Assembly (NCBI RefSeq): GCF_040024445.1
Contig: NZ_CP157276.1
Span: forward strand, 1,550,001-1,614,000
Source: Prescottella soli
GTDB taxonomy: Bacteria; Actinomycetota; Actinomycetes; Mycobacteriales; Mycobacteriaceae
Direction of reading: 5' to 3'
Length of the DNA stretch: 64,000 bases
The translations under genes and the position numbers were made by a program. Below the pieces are notes generated by a model. That model was not told the origin of the DNA and did not search any database. It saw nothing but the letters and a program-made list of their open reading frames with translations. Shown one piece after another: positions 21,300 to 30,325 of the stretch. Each line of letters opens with the position of its first letter. Position 1 is the stretch's first letter.

Positions 21300-21982
21300 G
21301 GTAACGCGGCGACGGCGTCCTGGATCGGAATCGAGCCTTCCGTCAGCATCAATGTGCGGCCGACCGCCCGAGGCTTACCGCCGTCGTGACCGGATCGGAG
21401 CAGGGCCGCGATCACCGCCGCGACATCGGCGCGCGACACCGTGCCGCGCGCGAGCGGCGGCTCGGTCAGTGCCACCTCCCCGGTCGGGTCGTCGTCGGTG
21501 AGCCCGCCGGGCCGCACGATCGTCCAGTCCAGGCCGTCGCGCCCGCGCAGATCCTCCTCGGCCGCCGACTTGGCGACCAGGTACGCGGCGAACACCTCGT
21601 CGGTGCCCGGCGGAACGGGCTCGCCCGCGCCGAACGAGCTGACCTGCACGAACCGCCGAATCCCGGCCCGCTCGGCCGCGTCGGCCATGAGCACCGCCGC
21701 GCCGCGGTCGACGGTGTCCTTGCGGGCGACACCGCTCCCCGGGCCGGCTCCGGCCGCGAACACCACGGCATCGGCCCCGTGGAGCAGCTCCGCAACCTCG
21801 TCGACGGTGGCGTGTTCCAGATCCACGATCTGCGGAAGCGCGCCAAGCGCGCGCACCGGACCTTCGTGGTCAGGGTTGCGGATGAGTGCCACCGCCCGGT
21901 CCCCCGAGGCGGTGAGCTGCTTGATCAGTTGCCGGGCGATCTTGCCGTGCCCGCCGGCGATGACGACGCGTCGATCGGTCAT
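21296..21982 (-). CDS. NAD(P)-binding SDR-like protein (NmrA/YwnB type)
   Basis: 228-residue atypical short-chain dehydrogenase with a Rossmann dinucleotide-binding start (VVIAGGHGKIARQL) and VQVSSFG followed by a downstream YLVAK, resembling the Tyr/Lys pair. The best guess is an NAD(P)H-binding sensor or oxidoreductase. GAGGAG precedes the ATG. First gene of a two-gene operon with the GntR regulator. Confidence 0.85.
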   Translation of the reverse strand: MTDRRVVIAGGHGKIARQLIKQLTASGDRAVALIRNPDHEGPVRALGALPQIVDLEHATVDEVAELLHGADAVVFAAGAGPGSGVARKDTVDRGAAVLMADAAERAGIRRFVQVSSFGAGEPVPPGTDEVFAAYLVAKSAAEEDLRGRDGLDWTIVRPGGLTDDDPTGEVALTEPPLARGTVSRADVAAVIAALLRSGHDGGKPRAVGRTLMLTEGSIPIQDAVAALP

Positions 21983-22045
21983 GGTGTGCTCCTCACATTG
22001 GATCCGACATGACGTACCCGCTATCCGTCATTGTCCCCGTGCACA

Positions 22046-22420
22046 ATGACTGACATGGCAGGCATGAACGACTCCGCGAAAACCGCAACGATCTATCACA
22101 ACCCGCGCTGCAGCACATCGCGGAACACCCTGAAGCTCATCGAGGACGCCGGCATCGAGCCCACGGTCGTCAAGTACCTCGAGACGCCGCCGTCGCACGA
22201 CGGACTGCGCAAGCTCCTCGACGACGCGGGTCTGCGCCCCAGCGAGGCGATCCGCAAGAAGGAGGCCCTCTTCAAGGAGCTCGGGCTCGCGACGGCGTCG
22301 GAGGATGAACTGCTCGACGCGATGGTCGCCAACCCGATCCTGATCGAACGCCCGATCGTGGTGACCGACCGTGGCACCGTCCTGGCACGCCCCTACGAGA
22401 AGGTGCGCGAGATCCTGTAG
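22046..22420 (+). CDS. arsC: Arsenate reductase, ArsC glutaredoxin-like family
   Basis: About 124 residues with the thioredoxin-fold ArsC signature: catalytic Cys in HNPRCSTSRNT (C22) and the conserved Arg in ERPIVV near the C-terminus. Enzymes of this group reduce arsenate with glutaredoxin or mycothiol/mycoredoxin-type partners; some are Spx/YffB-like with other roles. No other ars genes adjoin it. The start is uncertain: ATG 22046 is the first of two nearby ATGs. Confidence 0.82.
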   Translation: MTDMAGMNDSAKTATIYHNPRCSTSRNTLKLIEDAGIEPTVVKYLETPPSHDGLRKLLDDAGLRPSEAIRKKEALFKELGLATASEDELLDAMVANPILIERPIVVTDRGTVLARPYEKVREIL

Positions 22421-22428
22421 TTCGCCGG

Positions 22429-23655
22429 TCAGGCCAGCGGATCGCGGGCAAGTGGACACGACATGCACCGCGGTCCGCCCCGGCCGGACCCCAGCTCCGA
22501 CCCGGAGATACGCAGCACCTCGATGCCCGACGCCTCCATCCGGGCGTTCGTCTCGACGTTGCGCTCGTAGGCCACCACGACACCCGGCGCCAGCGCGAGG
22601 GTGTTGTTGCCGTCGTCCCACTGCTCGCGTTCGGCGGTGACGTGGTCGAGTCCGGTGTCGATCACCCGGAGCTTGCCGATGCCCATCGCCGCCGCGGCCG
22701 CCTCGAGGAACGGCTCCGGCCCACCGATACATACGAGCCCGTCCTCACGTCGAATCGTGTACGCCGACAGGGTGTCCCGCACCGCCGGATACATCACCAC
22801 GGCATCCGAGTCCACCATGGTCAGCACCGTGTCGAGATGCATCGACGCGCGTCGCTGCTCGATCGGCACCGCGAGCACCGTGTGCGCGAGACCGTCCTCG
22901 AAGACGCTGCGCGCCAACGCTTCCGCCCCCGCCGGCGTGGTCCGCTCCCCCACCCCCACCGCGATCACGCCGGGCGCGAGGAGGAGCACGTCGCCACCCT
23001 CGACCGGCGCCGTGTGCGACTCGTACGCCCGCCGCACCCCGCGGAATCGCGGATGGTGCGCGTAGATCAGGTCGGTCAGCGACGCCTCGCGCACCCGCGC
23101 CGGCAACGCGAGCGACGTGATCGCGACGCGGCCGCCGACCCAGAACGACGAATCCCGCGTGAAGAGCAGATTCGGCAGCGGGTCGATGACGAAGTCGCCG
23201 CCGTGGTGCATCAACCGCACCAGCGAGGGCGTCGCGGCACCCGTGCCGATCGGCAACTCGTCGAACGTCATCCCCGAGGTGAGAATCGTGGCCAGCTCGT
23301 CGGCCGGGACACCGCGCAGATGCGCGGCCAGATCCTGGGCGAGCGCGTGCCCGAGCTTGCGCGGGTCGACCGCAGCCGCGATGCCCTGCATGCGCGCCGC
23401 GCCGCTGGTCGTCAGGGTTTCGGTGAGCACGTCCGCCAACAGCAGCACCTCGACACCGTGGCGGCGCAGCACGTCGGCGAACGCGTCGTGCTCGTCCTGC
23501 GCACGGTCCACCCACGGCAGCCCGTCGAACAGGAGTTGATCGTTGTTGCGGGGTGTGAGACGCCGGAGCTCGTCGCCGGGGCGATGGAGCAGCACCGACC
23601 GCAACGTCCCCACCTCGGTGTCGACGCCGAGCCCGGAGGTCTCCCGCACGCTCAT
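22429..23655 (-). CDS. arcA: Arginine deiminase
   Basis: Hydrolyses arginine to citrulline and ammonia, the first step of the arginine deiminase pathway. The 408-residue product shows the guanidino-modifying fold and the C-terminal [12 protein letters not shown] with catalytic Cys about 397. No arcB or arcC is adjacent, so it may serve acid or nitrogen stress rather than fermentation. The ATG is 6 nt after a TACCGT -10. Its promoter is 32 bp from the SoxR operator. Corresponds to Rv1001. Confidence 0.94.
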   Translation of the reverse strand: MSVRETSGLGVDTEVGTLRSVLLHRPGDELRRLTPRNNDQLLFDGLPWVDRAQDEHDAFADVLRRHGVEVLLLADVLTETLTTSGAARMQGIAAAVDPRKLGHALAQDLAAHLRGVPADELATILTSGMTFDELPIGTGAATPSLVRLMHHGGDFVIDPLPNLLFTRDSSFWVGGRVAITSLALPARVREASLTDLIYAHHPRFRGVRRAYESHTAPVEGGDVLLLAPGVIAVGVGERTTPAGAEALARSVFEDGLAHTVLAVPIEQRRASMHLDTVLTMVDSDAVVMYPAVRDTLSAYTIRREDGLVCIGGPEPFLEAAAAAMGIGKLRVIDTGLDHVTAEREQWDDGNNTLALAPGVVVAYERNVETNARMEASGIEVLRISGSELGSGRGGPRCMSCPLARDPLA

Positions 23656-23661
23656 GCGTAA

Positions 23662-23667
23662 ACGGTA
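23662..23667 (-). promoter_or_regulatory. arcA -10 element (leaderless)
   Basis: TACCGT on the minus strand followed by TTACGC and the arcA ATG. It lies in the 87-bp divergent gap shared with soxR. Confidence 0.5.
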
Positions 23668-23698
23668 GTCCCGCGCACGGCGGACGGCACCTCACAAT

Positions 23699-23716
23699 CC
23701 TCGACTATTGTCGAGG
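23699..23716. promoter_or_regulatory. SoxR operator (SoxR box)
   Basis: CCTCGAC-TATT-GTCGAGG is an 18-bp perfect inverted repeat with the 7-4-7 layout of the E. coli SoxR box (CCTCAAG-N4-CTTGAGG). It lies 27 bp before the soxR start. The flanks (ACAAT / TTGT) extend the symmetry. Confidence 0.75.
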
Positions 23717-23742
23717 TTGTCGGCTCGGGAAAGGCGGACACG

Positions 23743-24204
23743 GTGGACAAGCCGGACTGGAACACCAAGGAGCTCACCCCCGGACAACTGTCCGAGCGCA
23801 GCGGGGTGGCGGTGTCGGCGCTGCACTTCTACGAACGCGAGGGCCTGATCTCGAGCCGTCGCACCAGTGGCAACCAGCGCCGCTACAAGCGGGACGTCCT
23901 CCGCCGGGTCGCGTTCATCCGGCTGTCGCAGCGCGTCGGCATCCCGCTCGCCGAGATCCGCGACGCCCTCTCGACCCTGCCCGACGGCCGCACACCCACC
24001 CGCAACGACTGGGCGCGCCTGTCGAGTCGCTGGCACGCCGACCTCGACCAGCGCATCGAGCAATTGGTCCGGCTGCGCGACGACCTCACCAACTGCATCG
24101 GCTGCGGGTGCCTCTCGCTCGCAAGCTGCACGCTGGCCAACCCGCACGACGAGCTCGGCAGCGAGGGCCCGGGCGCCCGCGTCATCGACGTCGAGCTGGA
24201 CTGA
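23743..24204 (+). CDS. soxR: Redox-sensitive MerR regulator SoxR
   Basis: 153 residues: MerR winged helix ([21 protein letters not shown]), a dimerisation helix, and the Cys cluster C118-X2-C121-X-C123-X5-C129 that holds the [2Fe-2S] centre in SoxR. In actinobacteria SoxR responds mainly to redox-active small molecules. The GTG start is preceded by AAGGCGG. A perfect SoxR box upstream implies autoregulation. Confidence 0.94.
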   Translation: MDKPDWNTKELTPGQLSERSGVAVSALHFYEREGLISSRRTSGNQRRYKRDVLRRVAFIRLSQRVGIPLAEIRDALSTLPDGRTPTRNDWARLSSRWHADLDQRIEQLVRLRDDLTNCIGCGCLSLASCTLANPHDELGSEGPGARVIDVELD

Positions 24205-24212
24205 CGTCGACG

Positions 24213-24725
24213 TCACGCCCCGTCGCCGTCGAGGCGGCGCTGCGCCTCGACGCGGTCCCGCTCCACCATCTGGGACACCATCTGCCGCGCCAGCAGTTCG
24301 ATCTGCCCGCCGACCAGCGGGACGCGGACGGTGATCGTGCCACGCACGTCGAGCACCGACCCGGCTCCGTTGGGCCGCAGCGCGTACTCCCCGTCGATCG
24401 CGACGGGGATGCCGGTGGAGCGTCCGGTGACCCGCCCGGCCGCCCGGCCGTCGTCGACGGGCCGCCACGCGTCGGTCCGCTCCATCCGCATCTCGCCGCG
24501 AATCACCTTGCGCACCAATGCCGGAAAGCTGTCCGGGTCGACCGTTTCGGTCATCGTGACCGTCACGACCGGAAGTCCGTCGCCGTCCGCCTGCTCGCCG
24601 ACGTGCACCGCCGCCCGCGATCCCGCCGGCACGCGCGAGCGCCAATAGTCCTCGTCGGTGAGCAGCGCGTGCACCCGTTCGACGGGATGATCGAACTCGG
24701 CCGAGAACTCGAAACGCTTCGGCAT
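24213..24725 (-). CDS. DUF2505 (SRPBCC-like) protein
   Basis: 170 residues with an N-terminal segment (FEFSAEFDHPVERVHALLTDEDYW) typical of DUF2505, a START/polyketide-cyclase-like fold with a hydrophobic pocket common in mycolic-acid bacteria. Ligand and role unknown. Convergent with soxR. The ATG lies 7 nt after a TACCGT -10, so it probably has its own leaderless promoter. Confidence 0.85.
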   Translation of the reverse strand: MPKRFEFSAEFDHPVERVHALLTDEDYWRSRVPAGSRAAVHVGEQADGDGLPVVTVTMTETVDPDSFPALVRKVIRGEMRMERTDAWRPVDDGRAAGRVTGRSTGIPVAIDGEYALRPNGAGSVLDVRGTITVRVPLVGGQIELLARQMVSQMVERDRVEAQRRLDGDGA

Positions 24726-24732
24726 GCCGCCG

Positions 24733-24738
24733 ACGGTA
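24733..24738 (-). promoter_or_regulatory. -10 element of DUF2505 gene (leaderless)
   Basis: TACCGT on the minus strand, then 7 nt, then the ATG at 24725. It lies in the 22-bp gap after the response-regulator gene. Confidence 0.45.
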
Positions 24739-24747
24739 CCGGACCGA

Positions 24748-25374
24748 TCAGGTGATCAGGCCCCGTTCGCGAGCCGCCGCGACGGCCGCCGTGCGGCTGT
24801 CGACGCCGAGTTTCGTGAACGCGTGCACCAGATGTGACTTGACGGTGGCCTCGCTGACGAACAGCTGCTTCGCGATTGCCCGGTTGGACAGCCCTTGCGC
24901 CACGAGCCCGAGCACCTCGACCTCGCGCGCACTCAGGTCGGCGCGAGGCTGCTGCATCCGCCGGTACAGCCGCTGCGCCACGTCCGGATCGAGCACGGTC
25001 TCACCGCGCGCCGCGGCGAACACCGAATCGATCAGCACCTGCGGGGCGGTGTCCTTGAGCAGGTAGCCTGACGCGCCCGCCTCCACCGCCCGCAGGATGT
25101 CGGCATCGGTGTCGTACGTCGTGAGCACCACGACCCGTGGCGGCTCGGGCATCGCGGTGATCTGCGCGGTCGCACCGGCTCCGTCGATGCCGGCACCGAG
25201 CCGCAGATCCATCAGCACCACATCGGGTTTCGCGGTCGCCGCGAACGCCACCGCCTCCTCGCCCGACGACGCCTCGGCCACCACCTCGACCCCGTCGTGC
25301 GACGCCAGCAACGCGCGCAGCCCGGCGCGCACCACCGGATGGTCGTCGACGAGCAGGACCCGCACCGCGCTCAC
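24748..25374 (-). CDS. NarL/LuxR-type response regulator
   Basis: 208 residues: receiver domain with acidic pocket (VDDHP) and phosphoacceptor D56 in LMDLR, conserved Thr and Lys (VLTTYD, LLKD), then a LuxR-type HTH (LSAREVEVLGLVAQGLSNRAI). The start overlaps the kinase stop by 4 bp. It probably controls the divergent ABC exporter 26708-28513. Confidence 0.94.
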   Translation of the reverse strand: MSAVRVLLVDDHPVVRAGLRALLASHDGVEVVAEASSGEEAVAFAATAKPDVVLMDLRLGAGIDGAGATAQITAMPEPPRVVVLTTYDTDADILRAVEAGASGYLLKDTAPQVLIDSVFAAARGETVLDPDVAQRLYRRMQQPRADLSAREVEVLGLVAQGLSNRAIAKQLFVSEATVKSHLVHAFTKLGVDSRTAAVAAARERGLIT

Positions 25375-26579
25375 ATCGGCCTCCCGACGGGAAGTGTTGC
25401 CGCAACGGCTGTTCCGTCACCGGGGGCGGACTCGACGACCAGCGTGCCGCCGAGTTCGGCGAGCCGATCCCGCATCGCGCGCAGGCCGAACCCGCCGGCC
25501 TCGCGCTGATCGAACCCGACACCGTCGTCGACGATGTCGAGGCGGACCTCGTCGCCGGCATAGCTCAGGGTCACCCGGACCCGCTGGGCCTGCGAGTGCA
25601 GACGCACGTTCGCGAGCGCGCTCTGCGCGACCCGCAGCAGGGCAACGTCGTAGTCCATCGAGAGTGCTGCCTGCGCGCCATCCGTGACCAGTTCGCTGGT
25701 GATGCCGGTCTGGTCGGACAGTTGGTCGAGCAGTCGGCGCAGCGCCGATTCGAGCGGCGCCGACTCGAGGTCGGCGGGCGCGAGCGCGGCCACCACCCGA
25801 CGGGCCTCGACGAGATTCTGCTGCGCCGTGTCGGCGATCTGCGTGAAGATCGACCCGGTCTCGGTGCCGCGCAGACCCGCGCGAGCCAGCAGCAGAATCG
25901 ACGAGAACCCCTGCGCGAGGGTGTCGTGGATGTCGCGGGCCAGCCGCGAACGCTCGGAGAGCGCACCGGATTCCCGTTGCAGCGCAACCAGTTCGTCCTG
26001 CGCCCCGAGTAGTTCACGATGAGCCTCGGTGAGCTCGTCGACCAACACCTGCCGCTCCCTCGCCTCGCGAACCAACTGCTCGTACACCATCGCCATGCCG
26101 GCGGCGACCGCCGCTCCGATCAGCGGCCCCAGGATGGACGCCATCGTGTTGGACACACCGTGCCACAGGCTCGCCCCGATCGACACCGCCGTCAGCGCCG
26201 CCGTCGCGCCGAGCGCCTGCGGGATCGACAGCAGATGGAAACACAGGAAGAACAGCGCGAACGAGAGCCACACGAAGTCGGGGTTCGAGGCCACCAGCAC
26301 CAGCCAGCCGAGAACGAGGATCGCGAGCCACACCCGCCCCGACGCCTTGTCCGCCTTGCCGCCGCCCCGACCGCGCTCGACGAAGAAGACGCCGCACACG
26401 TACCACCCGAGTTCGGCGACCGCGAGCGCCACGATCCACCAGCCATGGAGACCCAGCGAGGCGATGACACGTCCGACGCCGACCGCGAGCAGGATCACGA
26501 ACAGGAGGTGCGCGCCGATCCGCATGGCGCGCAGCACCGGGGCGACACCGCCCGGGTGGTAAGCGTCAGAGGTCTGCAT
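25371..26579 (-). CDS. Sensor histidine kinase (HisKA_3 / NarX type)
   Basis: About 402 residues. Five or so membrane segments (about 15-175) with little extracytoplasmic sequence suggest sensing within the membrane. A coiled coil, the HisKA_3 phosphoacceptor box (ARDIHDTLAQGFS) and an HATPase_c domain (VRLDIVDDGVGF, GGFGLRAMRDR) follow. ATG 26579 was chosen because it lies 7 nt after TAGCGT; longer frames have no support. Operon with the response regulator, divergent from an ABC exporter. Confidence 0.92.
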   Translation of the reverse strand: MQTSDAYHPGGVAPVLRAMRIGAHLLFVILLAVGVGRVIASLGLHGWWIVALAVAELGWYVCGVFFVERGRGGGKADKASGRVWLAILVLGWLVLVASNPDFVWLSFALFFLCFHLLSIPQALGATAALTAVSIGASLWHGVSNTMASILGPLIGAAVAAGMAMVYEQLVREARERQVLVDELTEAHRELLGAQDELVALQRESGALSERSRLARDIHDTLAQGFSSILLLARAGLRGTETGSIFTQIADTAQQNLVEARRVVAALAPADLESAPLESALRRLLDQLSDQTGITSELVTDGAQAALSMDYDVALLRVAQSALANVRLHSQAQRVRVTLSYAGDEVRLDIVDDGVGFDQREAGGFGLRAMRDRLAELGGTLVVESAPGDGTAVAATLPVGRPM

Positions 26580-26586
26580 TTCACTC

Positions 26587-26592
26587 ACGCTA
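26587..26592 (-). promoter_or_regulatory. -10 element of histidine kinase operon (leaderless)
   Basis: TAGCGT on the minus strand, then GAGTGAA and the ATG at 26579. Confidence 0.45.
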
Positions 26593-26707
26593 ACACCGTC
26601 GACGCAGCGTACGCCGCCTCGGACGGCCATCTCCAACTTTCGATGGACCGAGGATGTCAACCGATGTGCGATGCCCCGACCCCTCACTCCACGCGAAGGT
26701 GGATGAC

Positions 26708-27775
26708 ATGTTCCTCAGTATTCGAGATCTCCGCTTCGCCAAGGGCCGATTCGCTCTCATGAGCTCGGCCTTGTTCCTGATCTCCCTGATGGTCGTCATG
26801 CTGTCGGGGCTGACCGCGGGACTGGGTAACCAGTCGATCGCCGCCGTGCAGCACCTCGGCGCGGACAACTTTGCGTTCGGCGAGCCCGCCGAGGGTCAGT
26901 CGCTGTCGTTCGGTGAGTCGACCGTCACCGAACAGCAGCGTGACGCCCTGGCCGCGACCGCCGGTGTCGACGAGGCCGCCATCATCGGGATCGCACCGGT
27001 CCGGATCAGCACGGACGGCCGGGAAGTGGCCGCGTCGGCGTTCGGTGTGGACGGCCACTCCTTCGCCGCCCCCGTCCCTCTCGACGCCGGGTCGGCCGCA
27101 GTCGACGGCGACCTCGCGAAGGACAACGGATGGGACGTCGGCAGCCGAATCACCATCGGCACACAGACGTTCACCATCACCTCGCTCGTGAACGACTCCT
27201 TGTACAGCCACCAGCCGGTGGTGTGGATCGACCACGAGATGTGGACGCAGCTGCCGTCCGCCGGCGGCAGCGACGGCACCGTGATCGCGCTGCGCACGTC
27301 GGGCGGATTCGACGTCGACGGCGCCGCCGCGGCCACCAACACGTCGATCACCGACGAGAAGGGCGCCCTCAACGCGATCGGCTCCTACACGTCCGAGCGC
27401 GGGTCGCTGCTGCTCATGCAGGTGATGCTGATGACCGTCAGCGCCCTGGTGGTCGGCGCGTTCTTCACCGTCTGGACCATCCAGCGCAGCCAGGACCTCG
27501 CGGTCCTCAAGGCCGTCGGCGCGTCGACGAAGTACCTGCTCAAGGACGCCCTCGGCCAGTCGCTGATCGTTCTCGTGATCGGCGCCGGCCTCGGCACCCT
27601 CGCCGCGGTGGGACTGGGCGCGATCGCGTCGCAGTTCGTGCCTTTCATGCTGACGCTGTCCAGCACGGTCGTCCCGTTCGTCGCGCTGATCGTCATGGGC
27701 ATGGTGGGCGCCACCGCCGCCCTGGCCCGCATCGTCTCGATCGACCCGCAGGCTGCGCTCGCAACCGCCCGCTGA
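26708..27775 (+). CDS. ABC transporter permease, MacB/FtsX type
   Basis: 355 residues: one N-terminal membrane segment, an extracytoplasmic domain of about 200 residues (MacB periplasmic-core-like), then three membrane segments with FtsX-type sequence (QRSQDLAVLKAVGASTKYLL). Such permeases move lipoproteins, peptides or antibiotics by mechanotransmission rather than classical transport. ATG 26708 follows GAAGGTGGA. It works with the ATPase 30 bp downstream and is divergent from the kinase/regulator pair. Confidence 0.92.
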   Translation: MFLSIRDLRFAKGRFALMSSALFLISLMVVMLSGLTAGLGNQSIAAVQHLGADNFAFGEPAEGQSLSFGESTVTEQQRDALAATAGVDEAAIIGIAPVRISTDGREVAASAFGVDGHSFAAPVPLDAGSAAVDGDLAKDNGWDVGSRITIGTQTFTITSLVNDSLYSHQPVVWIDHEMWTQLPSAGGSDGTVIALRTSGGFDVDGAAAATNTSITDEKGALNAIGSYTSERGSLLLMQVMLMTVSALVVGAFFTVWTIQRSQDLAVLKAVGASTKYLLKDALGQSLIVLVIGAGLGTLAAVGLGAIASQFVPFMLTLSSTVVPFVALIVMGMVGATAALARIVSIDPQAALATAR

Positions 27776-27805
27776 ACCGGCAGACCACTTCCGAAAGGAC
27801 ACCCC

Positions 27806-28513
27806 ATGAGCATCGACCTCCGCGACATCGTTCTCACCTACCCCGACGGCGACACCCGAATGCGCGCCCTCGACGACGTCAGCCTCCACGTGGACCGCGG
27901 CGAACTGGTCGCCGTCACCGGCCCGTCCGGTTCGGGCAAGTCGAGCCTCCTCGCCGTCGCGGGACTGCTGACCTCGCCCGACTCCGGCACCGTGACGATC
28001 GACGGGACCGACGTCACCGGCCTCGACCGCGCGGCCCGCACCGACGTGCGGCGCGAGAAGCTCGGCTTCGTGTTCCAGCAGTCGAACCTGCTGCCGTCCC
28101 TCACCGCTACCGAGCAACTGCAGATGATCACCCACCTGAACGGCGGGTCGGTCCGGGAGAGCCGCCAGCGCGCCCGGGACCTGCTGAGCAGCCTCGGGCT
28201 GGAGGGCCAGCTGGACCGACGCCCGAACCAGCTCTCCGGCGGACAGCGTCAGCGGGTCGCGATCGCCCGATCGCTCGTGAACGATCCCGCGGTGCTGCTC
28301 GTCGACGAGCCGACGTCGGCGCTCGACGAGGAACGCAGCCGGGAGATCGTCGCGCTGCTGGCCGACCTGAGCCGCGAACGCTCCGTCGCGACGGTCATGG
28401 TGACCCACGACCTGAGCCAGCTCGACCTCGTCGACGCGGCATACGAGATGCACAGCGGGCGACTGCGGCCCAGGGCGACGGCTCCCGCCGCGGCGGCTAC
28501 AGGAGCTTACTGA
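27806..28513 (+). CDS. ABC transporter ATP-binding protein, MacB/LolD type
   Basis: 235 residues with Walker A GPSGSGKSS, Q-loop, signature LSGGQRQRVAIAR, Walker B VLLVDEPTSALD and the H-loop in VTHDLSQLD. Preceded by GAAAGGACA. Energises the adjacent permease. Its last 17 nt overlap the convergent SDR gene. Confidence 0.95.
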   Translation: MSIDLRDIVLTYPDGDTRMRALDDVSLHVDRGELVAVTGPSGSGKSSLLAVAGLLTSPDSGTVTIDGTDVTGLDRAARTDVRREKLGFVFQQSNLLPSLTATEQLQMITHLNGGSVRESRQRARDLLSSLGLEGQLDRRPNQLSGGQRQRVAIARSLVNDPAVLLVDEPTSALDEERSREIVALLADLSRERSVATVMVTHDLSQLDLVDAAYEMHSGRLRPRATAPAAAATGAY

Positions 28514-29336
28514 ACTGGTCGTTGGCCTTCTGCATGACGAACTCGTACGGCGGGGCGAACTTGCGGGCCCACCAGTAGCCGAACCGGACGTCGGAGGACG
28601 TGTACACCAGGAAGCGGTTCTTCTCGATGCCGGTGAGGATGCAGGCGGCCACCTTCTCGGGCGTGACCGCACGCTTCTCGAACCGACGGGTGAGCTTCTC
28701 GACCCGCGGATCGGAACGGTCCACCCCGGCGATCTGCACGGTGCCCACGAGTGGCGTGCGGACTCCGCCGGGGACGACGAGGCTCACCCCGATGCCGTGG
28801 CGCTTGAGGTCGAACCGCAGCACCTCGGACATCCCGCGCAACCCGAACTTGCTGGCGCTGTACGCGGCGTGCCAGGGCAGCGCCAACAGGCCGGCCGCCG
28901 AGGACACGTTCACGAGGTGCCCGCCCCGTCCGGCGGCGATCATCGGCGGAACGAAGCGCTCGATGACGTGGATCGGTCCCATCAGGTTGACGTCGACCAT
29001 CGACTTCCAGTGCCGGTGCTCGAGATTCTCGACGGTGCCCCAGGCGGAGATTCCGGCGACGTTCATCACGATGTCGAGGCTGCCGAACTGGTCGTGGATC
29101 TCGTCCGCGAAGGCGGTGACCGCCTCGAAATCGGAGATGTCGAGGGCCCGGGAGAAACTGACGGTGCCGCCGGCCCCGCCGACGAGGGCGGTCGTCTCCG
29201 CCAATCCGACCTCGTTGACATCGGTCAGGAACAGGTGGGCGCCGCGGGCCGCAGCGGCGATCGCGGTGGCCCTGCCGATCCCACTGGCCGCCCCGGTGAT
29301 CAGGCACTTCTTACCGTCGAGCGTCTTGATCGCCAT
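28497..29336 (-). CDS. Short-chain dehydrogenase/reductase
   Basis: Classical SDR of about 279 residues: cofactor motif TGAASGIG, NVAG stabilising motif, catalytic Ser (NVSSAAG) and YSASK Tyr/Lys pair, with DVN in the second strand. C-terminal residues beyond 230 resemble mycobacterial SDRs that act on lipid or steroid-like substrates; the substrate is unknown. The frame is open to 29693, but the domain begins at ATG 29336. Confidence 0.93.
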   Translation of the reverse strand: MAIKTLDGKKCLITGAASGIGRATAIAAAARGAHLFLTDVNEVGLAETTALVGGAGGTVSFSRALDISDFEAVTAFADEIHDQFGSLDIVMNVAGISAWGTVENLEHRHWKSMVDVNLMGPIHVIERFVPPMIAAGRGGHLVNVSSAAGLLALPWHAAYSASKFGLRGMSEVLRFDLKRHGIGVSLVVPGGVRTPLVGTVQIAGVDRSDPRVEKLTRRFEKRAVTPEKVAACILTGIEKNRFLVYTSSDVRFGYWWARKFAPPYEFVMQKANDQFSKLL

Positions 29337-29464
29337 CGCGTGCAGTCCCCCACCTTCGCCGATCCGTTCGGTCCGTGTCGGCAGTGTACGTGGCGCAGGC
29401 CACTTTCCGCGGTCGACAACTTCCGGCGCCGAGTAACTACGGCGCCGGAAGTGTGGGACGAGTT

Positions 29465-29620
29465 CTACAGGCGCTGCGTCATCTCGTCCTGGTAGTCGCG
29501 GATGGTCTTCTCGATCCCATCCGCGTCCTCGGGACGACCGTGGCTGCGCGCGTCGTCCGCCCGCTCGCGCAGCACGCGAATCGCCCTGCGCAATTCGTTG
29601 TCGCTCATTCTGCGGTCCAT
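29465..29620 (-). CDS. Small conserved-type helical protein, 51 residues
   Basis: A short, highly charged helical protein (MDRRMSDNELRRAIRVL, ending in DYQDEMTQRL). GGGA lies just upstream of the ATG at 29620; a second ATG at 29608 is possible. No membrane segment and no recognised domain. Base composition matches neighbouring genes and the reading is free of rare codons, so a real gene is likely. Confidence 0.55.
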   Translation of the reverse strand: MDRRMSDNELRRAIRVLRERADDARSHGRPEDADGIEKTIRDYQDEMTQRL

Positions 29621-29828
29621 GAGTCCCAGTTTCCCCGCGGGCACTCGCATTTTCCAGGTTCCGGCGACACCGGACCGACATCGTTACCCACAATCACGGC
29701 ATCGAGCTATCACGAGGTTATTCACACGCCAAGGCCCCGTTCCACCGTCTCGAACGGGGCGAGGAAACCGTCTTCCGAACGGTCGACCAATCACCCTTAA
29801 CGAGCTACCCGCCGGTTATTCCCGGTGC

Positions 29829-29834
29829 TACTAT
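29829..29834 (+). promoter_or_regulatory. -10 element of EspR-like gene (leaderless)
   Basis: TACTAT, then 7 nt (TTTCGCG), then the ATG at 29842. Confidence 0.55.
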
Positions 29835-29841
29835 TTTCGCG

Positions 29842-30258
29842 ATGTCTGACTTCGCCGCACGGCTCAACAAGCTCTTCGATACCGTCCATCCCCCCGGCCG
29901 GAAGCCGCACACGAACGCTGAGGTGGCGAACGCCCTCATCGCCGACGGCCACCGGATATCGAAGCCGTACATCTCGCAGCTGCGTTCGGGGCAGCGGTCC
30001 AATCCGTCGGACGAGACCGTCGCGGCCTTCGCGAAGTTCTTCAAGGTGAAGCCGGCGTACTTCTTCAACGACATCTACGCCGCGAAGGTCGACCACGACC
30101 TCGAGTTGCTGGCCCAACTACAGGGCTACGGGCTCCGCAGGCTCGCTACCCGCGCATTCGACCTGTCCGAGGAATCACAGGCCCTGTTGACGACGCTCGC
30201 GGAAAAGCTGCGGGCCGCGGAAGGGCTCCCGGAGATCCCACCGGACGCATCCCGGTGA
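29842..30258 (+). CDS. EspR-like nucleoid-associated transcriptional regulator
   Basis: 138 residues. The start FAARLNKLFDTVHPPGR and the HTH recognition region PYISQLRSGQRSNPS closely match EspR (Rv3849), a dimeric XRE-type protein that binds many sites and shapes the nucleoid; in M. tuberculosis it controls espACD and cell-wall genes. A helical C-terminal dimerisation region (SEESQALLTTLAEKLRAAEGL) is present. No ESX genes lie in the window, so targets are unknown. Leaderless -10 directly upstream. Confidence 0.9.
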   Translation: MSDFAARLNKLFDTVHPPGRKPHTNAEVANALIADGHRISKPYISQLRSGQRSNPSDETVAAFAKFFKVKPAYFFNDIYAAKVDHDLELLAQLQGYGLRRLATRAFDLSEESQALLTTLAEKLRAAEGLPEIPPDASR

Positions 30259-30325
30259 TCCTCTTCAGCTGATCGGCGGCGTCGTTCCACAGACGACGAT
30301 GCCGCCCGGACGCCTGCACACAGCA

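Noticed and set aside
22031-22046. Upstream TTG/GTG starts for arsC
   Set aside because: They add a few residues with no family similarity and no ribosome site or -10 at the right spacing.
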